Shown: positions 8,492 to 16,772, counted from the first letter of the stretch. The stretch is DNA of 44,777 nucleotides from JAVJPJ01 sp040217295 (GCA_964460185.1 CAYWTM010000014.1:1-44777), one strand, 5' to 3'. Notes: generated by a model from the letters alone, not told the origin. Translations and numbers: made by a program.

Positions 8492-9477
8492 AATCCGTAT
8501 TTGCCGGGTTTTTCACCGACGGCCTTCATCACCCGCACCAATTCCTGGCTGATGCCGGGTTCCGACAGCGCGTGACCGGCGGCCTTGATGACGTGCAACC
8601 GCCCCGATGGCCACCCCGCCAAAAGGCTATGCGCCGACAGCGGCGGGCAGATCATGTCGTAGCGTCCCTGGACGATCGTGCCGGGGATATGGGCGATCCG
8701 GTGCAGGTCCCGCAGGATCTGGCCGTCTTCCTCAAGGAACCCCTTGTTCACGAAGTAATGGTTTTCCAGCCGCGCAAAGGCGCGGGCATATTCCGCCGGG
8801 CTTTCGCCGGATCCACCGTCGCTGTCCATCGAGGCCAGTGCGTTTTCCCACGAGGCCCAGGCGCGGGCAAAGCGCGTCTCGACCATCAGGTCGCCCGAAA
8901 ACAGGCGGCGATTATAGGCCGCGATCAGGTCGTCGCGTTCCTCCTCGGGCACGAGGCCCACGAATCGTGCCCATTGCTCGGGCCAGAACTGCCCGGCGCC
9001 ACCGCCGTAGAACCAATCAAGTTCCCGCTGCATCGACAGGAATACACCGCGCAGGGCCAGGTAGGCCACCGTATCGGGATGCGCCTCGGCATAGATCAGC
9101 GCCAGCGTCGCGCCCCATGATCCGCCGAAGACGGCCCACCGGTCGATCCCGAGCGTGTGGCGAATACGCTCGATATCGGCAACCAGATCCCAGGTCGTGT
9201 TGGCCTTGATGCTGGCATGGGGACGCGACCGCCCACAGCCACGCTGATCGAACAAGATGATACGCCACACCGCCGGGTCGAAATACCGCCGCATGGCCGG
9301 GCTGCAGCCGCCGCCGGGGCCGCCATGCAGCACCACGACCGGCGCACCGGCGGGATTGCCGCATTGTTCCACATAGATGTGATGCCCGGCGCCCACATCC
9401 AGCATCCGCTGATCGAAGGGGTCGATCGGCGGATAAAGATGCGCGGCTGCGCGCTTTTGGCCGGAGAACTTATCCAT
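8488..9477 (-). CDS. pip: Proline iminopeptidase (alpha/beta hydrolase)
   Basis: Cytosolic S33 peptidase releasing N-terminal proline from peptides. The 329 residues have the usual length. Visible motifs are the oxyanion segment VVVLHGGPGGGCSP, FDQRGCGRSRPHA, the nucleophile elbow GGSWGATLAL, the acid region GRYDMICPP and the catalytic-His region IKAAGHALSEPG. It is divergent from ubiG across a 71-bp spacer that includes an AT-rich CTATATAGAG. Its 3' end overlaps dnaE2 by four bases, leaving no room for a separate terminator. Confidence 0.95.
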   Translation of the reverse strand: MDKFSGQKRAAAHLYPPIDPFDQRMLDVGAGHHIYVEQCGNPAGAPVVVLHGGPGGGCSPAMRRYFDPAVWRIILFDQRGCGRSRPHASIKANTTWDLVADIERIRHTLGIDRWAVFGGSWGATLALIYAEAHPDTVAYLALRGVFLSMQRELDWFYGGGAGQFWPEQWARFVGLVPEEERDDLIAAYNRRLFSGDLMVETRFARAWASWENALASMDSDGGSGESPAEYARAFARLENHYFVNKGFLEEDGQILRDLHRIAHIPGTIVQGRYDMICPPLSAHSLLAGWPSGRLHVIKAAGHALSEPGISQELVRVMKAVGEKPGKYGF

Positions 9478-9548
9478 TGGGCCCCTATATAGAGCGTTGA
9501 GCGGTCCTGAACACGGGCCAAAATGACAAGATACGAGGGGAGATGTCC

Positions 9549-10298
9549 ATGACCGGTGTCAATCTGACCGTGGACGCGGGTGAAATTGCCAAATTCGAGG
9601 CCATGGCCGCCGAATGGTGGGACCCGAAAGGCAAGTTCAAGCCGCTGCACATGCTGAACCCCACACGCCTTGATTACATCACGCAGCAGATCGCCGCCGA
9701 ATTCGGGCGCGACCTGAAATCTGCCAAACCGTTCGAGGGGCTGCGGCTTCTGGATATCGGATGTGGCGGCGGGCTGTTGTCGGAACCCATGGCGCGGCTG
9801 GGAGCCGAGGTGGTGGGCGCCGATGCCGCCGAACGCAACATTCCGGTCGCACAGCTGCACGCGCAGCAATCGGGGCTCGACATCGACTATCGCTTCACCA
9901 CGGCCGAGGCGATGGCCGAGGCGGGCGAACAATTCGACGTGGTTCTGAACATGGAAGTTGTCGAACACGTATCCGACCCGCTGGCCTATCTGACCGCATG
10001 CCGGCAATTGCTCAAACCCGGTGGGCTGATGGTATGTTCCACCATCAACCGGAACCCCAAAAGCTTTGTGATGGCGATTGTCGGGGCCGAATACGTGATG
10101 CGCTGGCTGCCAAAGGGCACCCACGAGTGGCAGAAATTCATCACGCCTGACGAATTGTTCGACCTGATCCGGCAGGCCGGGCTGACACCGGTCGACCGCA
10201 AGGGGTTTTCCTTCAACCCGGTCACTTTCGGATGGACGATTTCGGACAGGGATCTTTCGGTGAATTACGTGACGGCGTCGACCAAACCGGCGGCCTAA
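9549..10298 (+). CDS. ubiG: Ubiquinone biosynthesis O-methyltransferase
   Basis: SAM-dependent methyltransferase performing both O-methylations of ubiquinone synthesis. It shows the UbiG signature AAEWWDPKGKFKPLHMLNP near the N-terminus, motif I LLDIGCGGGLLSE, the acidic motif EVVGADAAE and the post-II motif VVLNMEVVEHV. ATG 9549 is chosen because GAGGGG (9535-9540) sits eight bases upstream; ATG 9543 is two codons earlier with poorer spacing. The 249 residues match the family. The stop overlaps that of the convergent MarR gene. Confidence 0.95.
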   Translation: MTGVNLTVDAGEIAKFEAMAAEWWDPKGKFKPLHMLNPTRLDYITQQIAAEFGRDLKSAKPFEGLRLLDIGCGGGLLSEPMARLGAEVVGADAAERNIPVAQLHAQQSGLDIDYRFTTAEAMAEAGEQFDVVLNMEVVEHVSDPLAYLTACRQLLKPGGLMVCSTINRNPKSFVMAIVGAEYVMRWLPKGTHEWQKFITPDELFDLIRQAGLTPVDRKGFSFNPVTFGWTISDRDLSVNYVTASTKPAA

Positions 10299-10738
10299 TC
10301 GCCCTCTTCCAGCCGCACGCGCATTTCCCGGATCACCGGCAGGGCCTGACGCACACGGTCGGCCCCGATTTCGCGAACCGTATCCGACAGGATCGGGATG
10401 ATCGCGGCAAGCGCGGCTTCGCGGGCGCGTTGACCCGCGGGGCTTATCGATACGCGCTTGCGCCGTGCATCGTCCCAATCAGGGCGGATATGCACGTATC
10501 CGGCCCATTCCAGCCGGTTCAACGTGTTGGTCATGGCCCCGCGCGTAACGTGAAAGATCCGCGCCAGCTGCGCGGGCGTTTTTTCCTCGGACGAGCGCGC
10601 CAGCTGGTTCAGAACCGAAAAATGGCTTAATTCCATACCCTTGGGCAGAGCGCGCGACAAACGGTTGCGCGCCAATTGGTCGGCCATGAACATTTCACTG
10701 AACAGCGCGACGGAAAGAGGATCTTCGCCCGAACTCAT
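10295..10738 (-). CDS. MarR-family transcriptional regulator
   Basis: A 147-residue winged-helix dimer protein. Helices around residues 25-60 include LSHFSVLNQLARS, the recognition region is TPAQLARIFHVTRGAMTNTLNRL, and the wing is DWDDARRKRVSISPAG, the usual MarR D-x-R-D-x-R-type element. ATG 10738 (MSSGEDPLSV) is preferred over GTG 10780, which adds 14 atypical residues. Ligand and target are unknown. It shares overlapping stops with ubiG and lies just downstream of grxC on the same strand, but neither fact reveals its regulon. Confidence 0.88.
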   Translation of the reverse strand: MSSGEDPLSVALFSEMFMADQLARNRLSRALPKGMELSHFSVLNQLARSSEEKTPAQLARIFHVTRGAMTNTLNRLEWAGYVHIRPDWDDARRKRVSISPAGQRAREAALAAIIPILSDTVREIGADRVRQALPVIREMRVRLEEGD

Positions 10739-10795
10739 GGCAGGAATACAAAGGGTTCCGCGCCATTCGGCAAGGGGCACGAGGTCGCGGGGAGA

Positions 10796-11056
10796 TCAGG
10801 CCCCCGCCAGGATCGGATCCAGCTTGCCGTCCCGGTCCAGTGCGGCCATGTCATCATAGCCGCCCACATGGGTGTCGCCGATGAAGATCTGGGGCACCGT
10901 GTGCCGGCCGTTCGCACGACCCAACATCTCTTGCCGCTTGCCGGGTTCGCGGGCGACATCGTATTCCACGAATGACACGCCCTTGTCGCTCAGCAGGCGT
11001 TTGGCAGCGTGGCAATATCCACAAAGTGGCGACGTGTAGATCTCAACATTCTGCAT
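10796..11056 (-). CDS. grxC: Glutaredoxin 3
   Basis: Small cytosolic thiol-disulfide oxidoreductase reduced by glutathione. Its 86 residues show the dithiol active site CGYC (residues 12-15), the cis-proline segment HTVPQIFIG and the glutathione-binding GGYDD. A ribosome-binding site GAAGGA lies about eight bases before ATG 11056. It follows comF on the same strand with a 35-base gap, so the two may be co-transcribed. Confidence 0.95.
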   Translation of the reverse strand: MQNVEIYTSPLCGYCHAAKRLLSDKGVSFVEYDVAREPGKRQEMLGRANGRHTVPQIFIGDTHVGGYDDMAALDRDGKLDPILAGA

Positions 11057-11091
11057 TGTGCATTTCCTTCAGGTCCCGGCGCCCCACCCAT

Positions 11092-11817
11092 TTAGGTGTC
11101 CTTGGCGACCCGTGCCAGTGCCAAGACGCGAATTGATGTGGCGCCCGCCCTTCGGCAAGCGTCGGTCGCCACGGCAAAGGTCGCACCCGAGGTCATGACA
11201 TCGTCGATCAGCAACACCGCGCGACCCCTCAACCCGTCGGCATGGCGGGGGTGGACGCGGATGGCGTCATCAAGGTTGCGAAACCTGGCGTCGCGATTCT
11301 TGCCGTCCTGGCTTGTGGTGTGACGCGCGCGGATCAGCGCGTCGGGCAGGACGGACAGGCCGGTGTTGCGGGCCAGGGCATGACCCAGCAACGCCGCCTG
11401 GTTGAACCGGCGCTTTGCCATGCGCCGCCAATGTAGCGGGATGGGCACGATCAGGGGATCATCGTGCAACAGGTCCTGACCCGCCCGCGCCATCCAGGGG
11501 CCGGCGGCGCGTGCGATGTCGGACCGATCGCCATGCTTAAGGCCGAGGATCATCTTTCGTCCGATCCCGCCGTAATGGAACACGGCGCGCCCGGCATCCC
11601 ATGGACGTGCAATACTGTGACACTCTTCGCAGACCAGCCGATCGGGCCCGGTGTCCTGGCCGGGCAGGGCAACGCCACACAGATCGCAAGACGATCCGAA
11701 AATGAAAGCGGTTTCCGACCAACATGCCGAACAGATCGAGAAATCGCTTTCGACCCGGGCCCCGCAACCAAGACATTCGGGCGGAAAGACCGCATGCAGC
11801 AGCGTTTGCAATCTCAT
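11092..11817 (-). CDS. comF: ComF-family phosphoribosyltransferase-like protein
   Basis: A 241-residue cytosolic protein of the ComF/GntX family, linked in other bacteria to DNA uptake or recombination. The N-terminal zinc module has paired cysteines (CLGC, CSAC, CDLC, CEEC). The C-terminal type I PRTase fold shows the family pair IPLHWRRMAKRRFNQA and the PRPP loop VLLIDDVMTSGAT. ATG 11817 is chosen because the AGGGGG box is five bases upstream; the overlapping GTG 11823 would have no spacing. It is divergent from the methyltransferase-like gene at 11867. Confidence 0.92.
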   Translation of the reverse strand: MRLQTLLHAVFPPECLGCGARVESDFSICSACWSETAFIFGSSCDLCGVALPGQDTGPDRLVCEECHSIARPWDAGRAVFHYGGIGRKMILGLKHGDRSDIARAAGPWMARAGQDLLHDDPLIVPIPLHWRRMAKRRFNQAALLGHALARNTGLSVLPDALIRARHTTSQDGKNRDARFRNLDDAIRVHPRHADGLRGRAVLLIDDVMTSGATFAVATDACRRAGATSIRVLALARVAKDT

Positions 11818-11866
11818 GGTCACCCCCTAAGTTGCACCCAGTGAACAGCCGGAACGCAGTATTCTC

Positions 11867-12730
11867 GTGACCCAGACCGCCGCACAGCCACCATTGGTAG
11901 ATCCTGCGCGCCTTGCCGCTGCGCGGGCGCGGGCGCGGCTAGACCGGGCCGGCTTTCTGCATGACGAGGCCCGGATCGAACTTCAGGAAAGACTCGGCGA
12001 CGTTAACAGAAGGTTTACGGCGCCTGCGATCGTCACGGCTTTTGCTGAGGAATGGGCCGGTTTTCTGCCGGGCGCGACGATCGTGCCGATGGCGGATGTG
12101 CTGGATCTTGTTCCGGGCGCTCATGACCTGGTGATCCACGCGATGGGTCTGCACTGGGCGGACGATCCGGTTGGCCAGATCGTGCAGTGCCGGCGCGCGC
12201 TGCGTCCTGACGGTCTGTTCATGGCCGTCGCGTTCGGCGGCGACACCCTGACCGAACTGCGTACCGCCATCGCACAGGCCGAAGCAGAAGTCATGGGCGG
12301 CCTGTCCCCCCGCGTCGCCCCCATGGCCGAGATCCGCGCCATGGGCGGCCTGCTGGCGCGGGCGGGTCTTGCCTTGCCGGTGGCCGACCGCCTGCCAAAG
12401 ACGGTGACCTATGCGGATGCGTTCCGCCTGATGGCCGATCTGCGGGATATGGGCGAGACCAATGCCCTCGCCGATCGCTACCGCGCGCCCGTGCCAAGGG
12501 AGCTTTTCGTACGCATGGCGCAGATCTACGCGAAAGAGTTTCCGGCAAAAGATGATCCAAACCGGGTCCGCGCTACGTATGAACTCGTGTTTATGGCTGC
12601 ATGGGCCCCTCATGACAGCCAGCAAAAGCCGCTGCGACCCGGCAGCGCCAAGGCTCGATTGGCCGAGGCCTTGTCGACAACCGAATTTGACGATACCGCC
12701 ACACCGGTCCTGTACCGGACCGAGGATTGA
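11867..12730 (+). CDS. NDUFAF5/BioC-like methyltransferase-fold protein
   Basis: A 287-residue protein related to the methyltransferase-fold family that includes mitochondrial NDUFAF5, a complex I assembly factor. Diagnostic stretches are LVIHAMGLHWADDP, RALRPDGLFMAVAFGGDTL, ELR, SPRVAPMAEIRAMGGLL and LMADLRDMGETNA. The glycine-rich SAM motif I (D-x-G-x-G-x-G) is not visible where it should be; that region reads MADVLDLVPGAHDLVIHA. SAM use is therefore uncertain. The start codon is GTG. It lies four codons upstream of hemH on the same strand, a likely two-gene unit. Confidence 0.82.
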   Translation: MTQTAAQPPLVDPARLAAARARARLDRAGFLHDEARIELQERLGDVNRRFTAPAIVTAFAEEWAGFLPGATIVPMADVLDLVPGAHDLVIHAMGLHWADDPVGQIVQCRRALRPDGLFMAVAFGGDTLTELRTAIAQAEAEVMGGLSPRVAPMAEIRAMGGLLARAGLALPVADRLPKTVTYADAFRLMADLRDMGETNALADRYRAPVPRELFVRMAQIYAKEFPAKDDPNRVRATYELVFMAAWAPHDSQQKPLRPGSAKARLAEALSTTEFDDTATPVLYRTED

Positions 12731-12742
12731 GGCTTGCCCGAG

Positions 12743-13819
12743 ATGAACATGATGCGCGACGACTCAGTAGCCAACACGCAGGGCGATCTGTCCCATGCCC
12801 CAAAGGACCACCCCAGGGTGACCTTTGGAAAGGTGGGTGTTCTACTGGCAAACCTCGGCACGCCGGACGGGTATGATTACTGGTCGATGCGGCGCTACCT
12901 GAACGAATTCCTGTCCGACAAGCGGGTGATCGATTACAGCCCCTGGATCTGGCAGCCCCTTCTGCAGACCATCATTCTGACCAAGCGCCCGTTTTCGTCG
13001 GGCGCGGCCTATAAGTCGATCTGGAACGAGGAGCAGAACGAAAGCCCCCTCATGACGATCACCAAGGATCAGACGGCCAAGATGAAAGCGCTGATGCAGG
13101 AACGCTACGGCGACAAGGTCATCGTCGATTTCTGCATGCGCTATGGAAATCCGTCGACGAAGTCCAAGGTGGACGCGCTGGTCGCGCAGGGCTGCACCAA
13201 GATCCTGTTTTTCCCGCTGTATCCGCAATACGCGGGCGCGACCTCGGCCACGGCCTGCGATCAGTTCTTTCGCTCGCTGGAAAACATCAAGTGGCAGCCG
13301 CAGGCGCGCACTGTCGAACCCTACTACGAGAACCCTCTTTATATCGAGGCACTCGCGCAGTCGGTTGAACGCGCCTATGCGGATCTGGAGCAGAAACCCG
13401 ATATTCTGGTGTGTTCCTATCACGGCGTGCCAAAACGCTACCTGATGGAGGGCGACCCCTATCATTGTCAGTGCCAGAAAACGACGCGCCTGCTGAAGGA
13501 ACGGCTTGGCTGGTCAAACACCGACATCGTGACCACTTTCCAAAGCCGCTTTGGCCCCGAGGAATGGCTGAAGCCCTATACGGTGGAAGAGGTCGCGCGC
13601 CTGGCTGAACAGGGCAAGAAACGCATCGCCGTTTGTGCGCCGGCATTTTCAGCCGACTGCATCGAAACGCTGGAAGAGATCAACGAGGAGATCGCCGAAA
13701 GCTTCGAGCATGCGGGCGGGGAACAGTTCACCTATATTCCGTGCCTGAATGACGACGATGCGCATATGCATGCGCTTGCCACGGTGGTTCAAGACAATCT
13801 GAAAGGCTGGCTGGACTGA
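12743..13819 (+). CDS. hemH: Ferrochelatase
   Basis: Inserts ferrous iron into protoporphyrin IX, the last step of protoheme synthesis. The 358 residues include an N-terminal tail of about 28 residues before the core VGVLLANLGTPDG. The catalytic His227 (CSYHGVPKRY) and Glu308 (FSADCIETLEEI) are present, as is the porphyrin-region PLYPQYAGAT. Several ATG codons are clustered at 12743, 12749 and 12752; the first is used because GAGG lies upstream. TTG 12734 is possible but unnecessary. The stop codon lies in one arm of a palindrome shared with the convergent small ORF. Confidence 0.96.
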   Translation: MNMMRDDSVANTQGDLSHAPKDHPRVTFGKVGVLLANLGTPDGYDYWSMRRYLNEFLSDKRVIDYSPWIWQPLLQTIILTKRPFSSGAAYKSIWNEEQNESPLMTITKDQTAKMKALMQERYGDKVIVDFCMRYGNPSTKSKVDALVAQGCTKILFFPLYPQYAGATSATACDQFFRSLENIKWQPQARTVEPYYENPLYIEALAQSVERAYADLEQKPDILVCSYHGVPKRYLMEGDPYHCQCQKTTRLLKERLGWSNTDIVTTFQSRFGPEEWLKPYTVEEVARLAEQGKKRIAVCAPAFSADCIETLEEINEEIAESFEHAGGEQFTYIPCLNDDDAHMHALATVVQDNLKGWLD

Positions 13820-13830
13820 CGTTCCGTCAG
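13816..13830. terminator. Palindrome containing both convergent stop codons
   Basis: A perfect inverted repeat, CTGACG-TTC-CGTCAG. The left arm contains the hemH stop (TGA, 13817-13819) and the right arm the stop of the minus-strand 45-residue ORF (13827-13829). A six-pair stem with a three-base loop and no T-run makes only a weak terminator, but its symmetry would serve both genes. Confidence 0.4.
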
Positions 13831-13964
13831 GCGGCCATCGTGGCGACGGGCCGACCGGCATAAGTCTGGTCGCCAACGCGGACAACGACAAAGCCGTTCT
13901 CAAGATTCTTCACGAAAGTGCCCTGCACCGACACGCAGGTTCCCATGATGATTGTTGTCAGCAC
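13827..13964 (-). CDS. Small hypothetical protein (45 aa)
   Basis: The minus-strand frame encodes a compact 45-residue protein starting MLTTIIMGTCVSVQGTFVKN and ending DQTYAGRPVATMAA. Alternating hydrophobic and charged residues (GFVVVRVGDQTY) suggest a small beta structure, perhaps an SH3-like or KOW-like barrel fragment; that is inference. GTG 13964 has a GGGGGA box seven bases upstream. There is no signal peptide or membrane segment. An AT-rich region with spaced A-tracts lies upstream. I do not know its function. Confidence 0.6.
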   Translation of the reverse strand: MLTTIIMGTCVSVQGTFVKNLENGFVVVRVGDQTYAGRPVATMAA

Positions 13965-14019
13965 GTTCAAATCCCCCAATCCAATCCCTGCTTCAATATG
14001 TAACGCCCTTTGTCATAAA

Positions 14020-14085
14020 GACATGCAAAAAATGACCAGAGCGCAATAAAAAATGCGCAAAAATGCGGCATATTGCAAAAATCTG
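14020..14085. promoter_or_regulatory. Phased A-tracts upstream of the small ORF
   Basis: Four A-runs of five or six bases are centred near 14029.5, 14050.5, 14061 and 14079, so the first three are spaced by about 21 and 10.5 bases, whole helical turns. Each is framed by GC or TGC, giving repeated GCAAAAATG-like units. Such phasing predicts intrinsically bent DNA. On the minus strand this lies 55-120 bases upstream of the 45-residue ORF, where an UP element or bent promoter would sit. The exact -35 and -10 are not clear. Confidence 0.45.
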
Positions 14086-14097
14086 TCGTGGAATTAC

Positions 14098-14496
14098 TCA
14101 GAGCCAGTCCCGAAGGATCGGAATCAGCGGGATGTCGGCGGGCGGCATGGGATAATCCCGCAAGGCTTGCGGCCTGACCCACGCCAGACGCTGCCCTTCC
14201 TTCGATTGGGGAACGCCGTTCCATTTGCGGCAGGCAAACAAGGGCATCAGCAGGTGGAACTTTTCATAGGCATGGCTGGCAAACGTCAGCGGCGCGAGGC
14301 ACGACGCCCAGGTGTCGATGCCAAGTTCTTCGTGCAATTCGCGGATCAGGGCGGCCTCGGGCGTTTCGCCGGGTTCGACCTTGCCGCCCGGAAACTCCCA
14401 CAGGCCAGCCATGGATTTGCCTTCGGGCCGTTCGGCCAGCAGAACACGGCCGTCAGGATCGATCAGCGCGACCGCAGCCACCAACAAGATGCTCAA
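14098..14496 (-). CDS. mutT: 8-oxo-dGTP diphosphatase (Nudix)
   Basis: Cytosolic enzyme that hydrolyses oxidised purine nucleotides before they are misincorporated. It has 132 residues, with the MutT signature VLLAERPEGKSMAGLWEFPG followed directly by a Nudix box (GGKVEPGE, then RELHEELGI). The C-terminal FACRKWNGVPQSKEGQRLAWV segment is typical of MutT. The start overlaps the argJ stop by four bases, so translation is probably coupled: parvulin, argJ, mutT. Confidence 0.92.
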   Translation of the reverse strand: MSILLVAAVALIDPDGRVLLAERPEGKSMAGLWEFPGGKVEPGETPEAALIRELHEELGIDTWASCLAPLTFASHAYEKFHLLMPLFACRKWNGVPQSKEGQRLAWVRPQALRDYPMPPADIPLIPILRDWL

Positions 14497-15839
14497 GACC
14501 GGTAATCCGCGTTGATGTCGATATAGGCGTGGGTCAGATCGCAGGTCCAGACGGTGGCCTTGCCGCCGCCAAGACCCAGATCGACTGCGATGACCAACTC
14601 TGACTTTTTCATGTACGCCGCCCCCGCATCCTCGGAATAGCCTTCGGCAACCCAGCCTTTTTCGGCGACCACGATATCGCCAAAGCTGATGGTCAGCAGA
14701 TCACGGTCAGCGCTGGCGCCGGATTTACCAACCGCCATGACGATCCGGCCCCAGTTCGGATCTTCACCCGCGATGGCCGTTTTCACGAGCGGGGAATTTG
14801 CGATGGACCGCGCAACCTTGTCGGCATCGCGGGCCGTGCGGGCACCGGTCACGCGCACCTCGACCAGCTTGGTCGCGCCTTCGCCGTCACGCACGATTTG
14901 CAGCGCCAGATCCTGCATGACCGCCAGCAACCCGGCGGCAAAGGCGCGGCCCCCGGCACTGCGCGCCGTGATGACCGGTGTATTCCCAGCCGTCCCGGTC
15001 GCCGCCAGCATCACGCTGTCGGACGTGGAGGTATCGCTATCCACCGTCACGGCGTTGAAGCTTTGCCGCGTGGCCGCGCTCAGCATCGCCTGAAGGGCAG
15101 GTTGCGCCACGGCGGCATCGGTAAAGATATACCCCAGCATCGTCGCCATGTCGGGTGCGATCATCCCGGACCCCTTGGCAAAGCCCATGATCCGGACTGG
15201 CAGGCCGTCGATCTCGACCTCGGCAGTTGCGCCCTTGGGGAAGGTGTCGGTGGTCATGATCGCGCGGGCCACGGTTTCCGGGTGGTCCCCGGACAGGGCG
15301 TCAGCCATGACCGGCAGGACGTCCGTGATCTTGGAGGCCGGCAGCGGCTCGCCGATCACGCCGGTGGAGGCGGTAAAGACATGACCGACGGGCACGCCGA
15401 CGGCCTTGGCTGCGGCCTGCGAAATCAGGTTCACGTCGCTTTGCCCACGCTTGCCGGTGAAGGTGTTGGCGTTGCCGGAATTCACCACGATGGCAAAGCC
15501 CTTGGCGGGCGCATCGGGCAAGGCGGCAAGCTTGGCCTGACAATCCAGCACCGACGCAGACCTTGTGGCGGACCGGGTGAACACCCCTGCGATGGTCGAG
15601 CCAGCCGCAACATGCGCCAGCATCACATCGGTGCGGTTCTTGTAGCGCACGCCCGCCTCGCCGGCGGCAAAGCGGACGCCCTCGATCGTGGGCAGGTCGG
15701 GAAAGGCGGCGGGAGCCAGCGGCGAAACCTTGAGCGGCGCCTTTGCGGGCGCTGCCGCGACCTTGGCCGCTTTCTTGGATTTGCCCTTTTTGGCCTTGGG
15801 TTTGTCGCCCTTGGCTTTTTTCTTGTCACCCTTGGCCAT
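14493..15839 (-). CDS. argJ: Bifunctional ornithine acetyltransferase/N-acetylglutamate synthase
   Basis: Recycles the acetyl group of N-acetylornithine onto glutamate in arginine synthesis. It is a self-cleaving N-terminal nucleophile enzyme; the nucleophile Thr233 sits in KGSGMIAPDMATMLGY. Further family motifs are VVNSGNANTFTG, TASTGVIGE and DSDTSTSDSVML. The protein has 448 residues because the core (SPLAPAAFPDLP) is preceded by about 36 extra residues that are extremely rich in Lys and Ala: 13 of the first 26 are Lys. An internal start could not remove this cleanly, since no ATG lies near the core start. Confidence 0.95.
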   Translation of the reverse strand: MAKGDKKKAKGDKPKAKKGKSKKAAKVAAAPAKAPLKVSPLAPAAFPDLPTIEGVRFAAGEAGVRYKNRTDVMLAHVAAGSTIAGVFTRSATRSASVLDCQAKLAALPDAPAKGFAIVVNSGNANTFTGKRGQSDVNLISQAAAKAVGVPVGHVFTASTGVIGEPLPASKITDVLPVMADALSGDHPETVARAIMTTDTFPKGATAEVEIDGLPVRIMGFAKGSGMIAPDMATMLGYIFTDAAVAQPALQAMLSAATRQSFNAVTVDSDTSTSDSVMLAATGTAGNTPVITARSAGGRAFAAGLLAVMQDLALQIVRDGEGATKLVEVRVTGARTARDADKVARSIANSPLVKTAIAGEDPNWGRIVMAVGKSGASADRDLLTISFGDIVVAEKGWVAEGYSEDAGAAYMKKSELVIAVDLGLGGGKATVWTCDLTHAYIDINADYRS

Positions 15840-15862
15840 CCGCCTGATCCCTTTGTGGTGCG

Positions 15863-16702
15863 TTACTCGCCAAGCAATCCAATATCGCGAACCACCGCCG
15901 GATCAATCTCAATCTCGGGGCGATCGATCGTGGCCGCTTCGTTGAGTTCCTGCATGCGGGCATCGACACGGGCGCGACGCAGACCTTCTTCCAGTTCGGC
16001 GCTGACCTCTGCCAGGGCCGGCGGTTCCTGTTCGCGGGTCTCGTTGAGCAAGATCACGTGCCAGCCGAACTGGGTCTGAACCGGGGCCGAAACCTCGCTG
16101 ACGTCCAGATCGAACACAGCCGCTTCGAAATCCGGCACCATCATGCCTGCGGTAAACCAGCCCAGTTGCCCGCCATTCGGGCCCGACGGCCCTTCGGACG
16201 CGGTGCGCGCCAGTTCCGCGAAATCGGCGCCCGCCGCCAGTTCCTCGATCACGGCCAGAGCGGCCTCTTCGGTGCTGACAAGGATATGCGAGGCGTTGAA
16301 TTCCATCACCGCATCGACGCTGCCATACACGGCGTCGTATTCGGCCTGGATGTCGTCGGCCGACACCTCGGCCATGCCCACATCATCCATCAGCGTCGCC
16401 GCCAAATAGGCGCGGCGTTCGTTGTCGAGACCCAATTGCCCCTGTGTAGAGAGGTTTTCTTCGGCGGCAGAGGCCAGAACCTGCTGCTGCACCAACTGCT
16501 CCAGCATGCCGTCGAACAGCACGTCATCGGGCAGGTCCTGGTATTGCGGAGGCAGCATTTCACGCATCGCGATCAGGTGGCCCACGGTGATCGCGGTGCC
16601 GTTCACGGTCGCCAGAACGGTGTCGGCGGTGACCTCATCCTGAGCGAGCGCGGGCAAGGTCATCAGGGCCGACATGGCGACCCCTGCAAGATACTTCTTC
16701 AT
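15863..16702 (-). CDS. Parvulin-type peptidyl-prolyl cis-trans isomerase, exported
   Basis: A 279-residue periplasmic folding factor of the SurA/PrsA/PpiC type. It has a signal peptide (MKKYLAGVAMSALMTLPALA), an N-terminal helical chaperone region (about 30-125) and one parvulin domain (about 130-230) with FNASHILVSTEEAA, GGQLGWFTAGMMVPDFE and TQFGWHVILL. ATG 16702 has AAGGACG seven bases upstream and gives the signal peptide; the same frame stays open far upstream through the reverse of secA, which is a composition artefact. It lies head-to-head with secA, which fits a shared role in export. Confidence 0.92.
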   Translation of the reverse strand: MKKYLAGVAMSALMTLPALAQDEVTADTVLATVNGTAITVGHLIAMREMLPPQYQDLPDDVLFDGMLEQLVQQQVLASAAEENLSTQGQLGLDNERRAYLAATLMDDVGMAEVSADDIQAEYDAVYGSVDAVMEFNASHILVSTEEAALAVIEELAAGADFAELARTASEGPSGPNGGQLGWFTAGMMVPDFEAAVFDLDVSEVSAPVQTQFGWHVILLNETREQEPPALAEVSAELEEGLRRARVDARMQELNEAATIDRPEIEIDPAVVRDIGLLGE

Positions 16703-16744
16703 CAAACGCGTCCTTTTGGTTTGGCACGAGCTTACTGGCTCGCG

Positions 16745-16772
16745 TTGACACATATCGGGCGGCCCCTTATGT
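16745..16772 (+). promoter_or_regulatory. Candidate sigma-70 promoter of secA
   Basis: TTGACA (16745-16750), a 16-base spacer and TTATGT (16767-16772) form a good vegetative promoter reading toward secA, leaving a leader of roughly 145 bases. A second TTGACA at 16864-16869 has no clear -10 partner. The leader could hold control of secA translation, but no SecM-like ORF was recognised. Confidence 0.4.
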
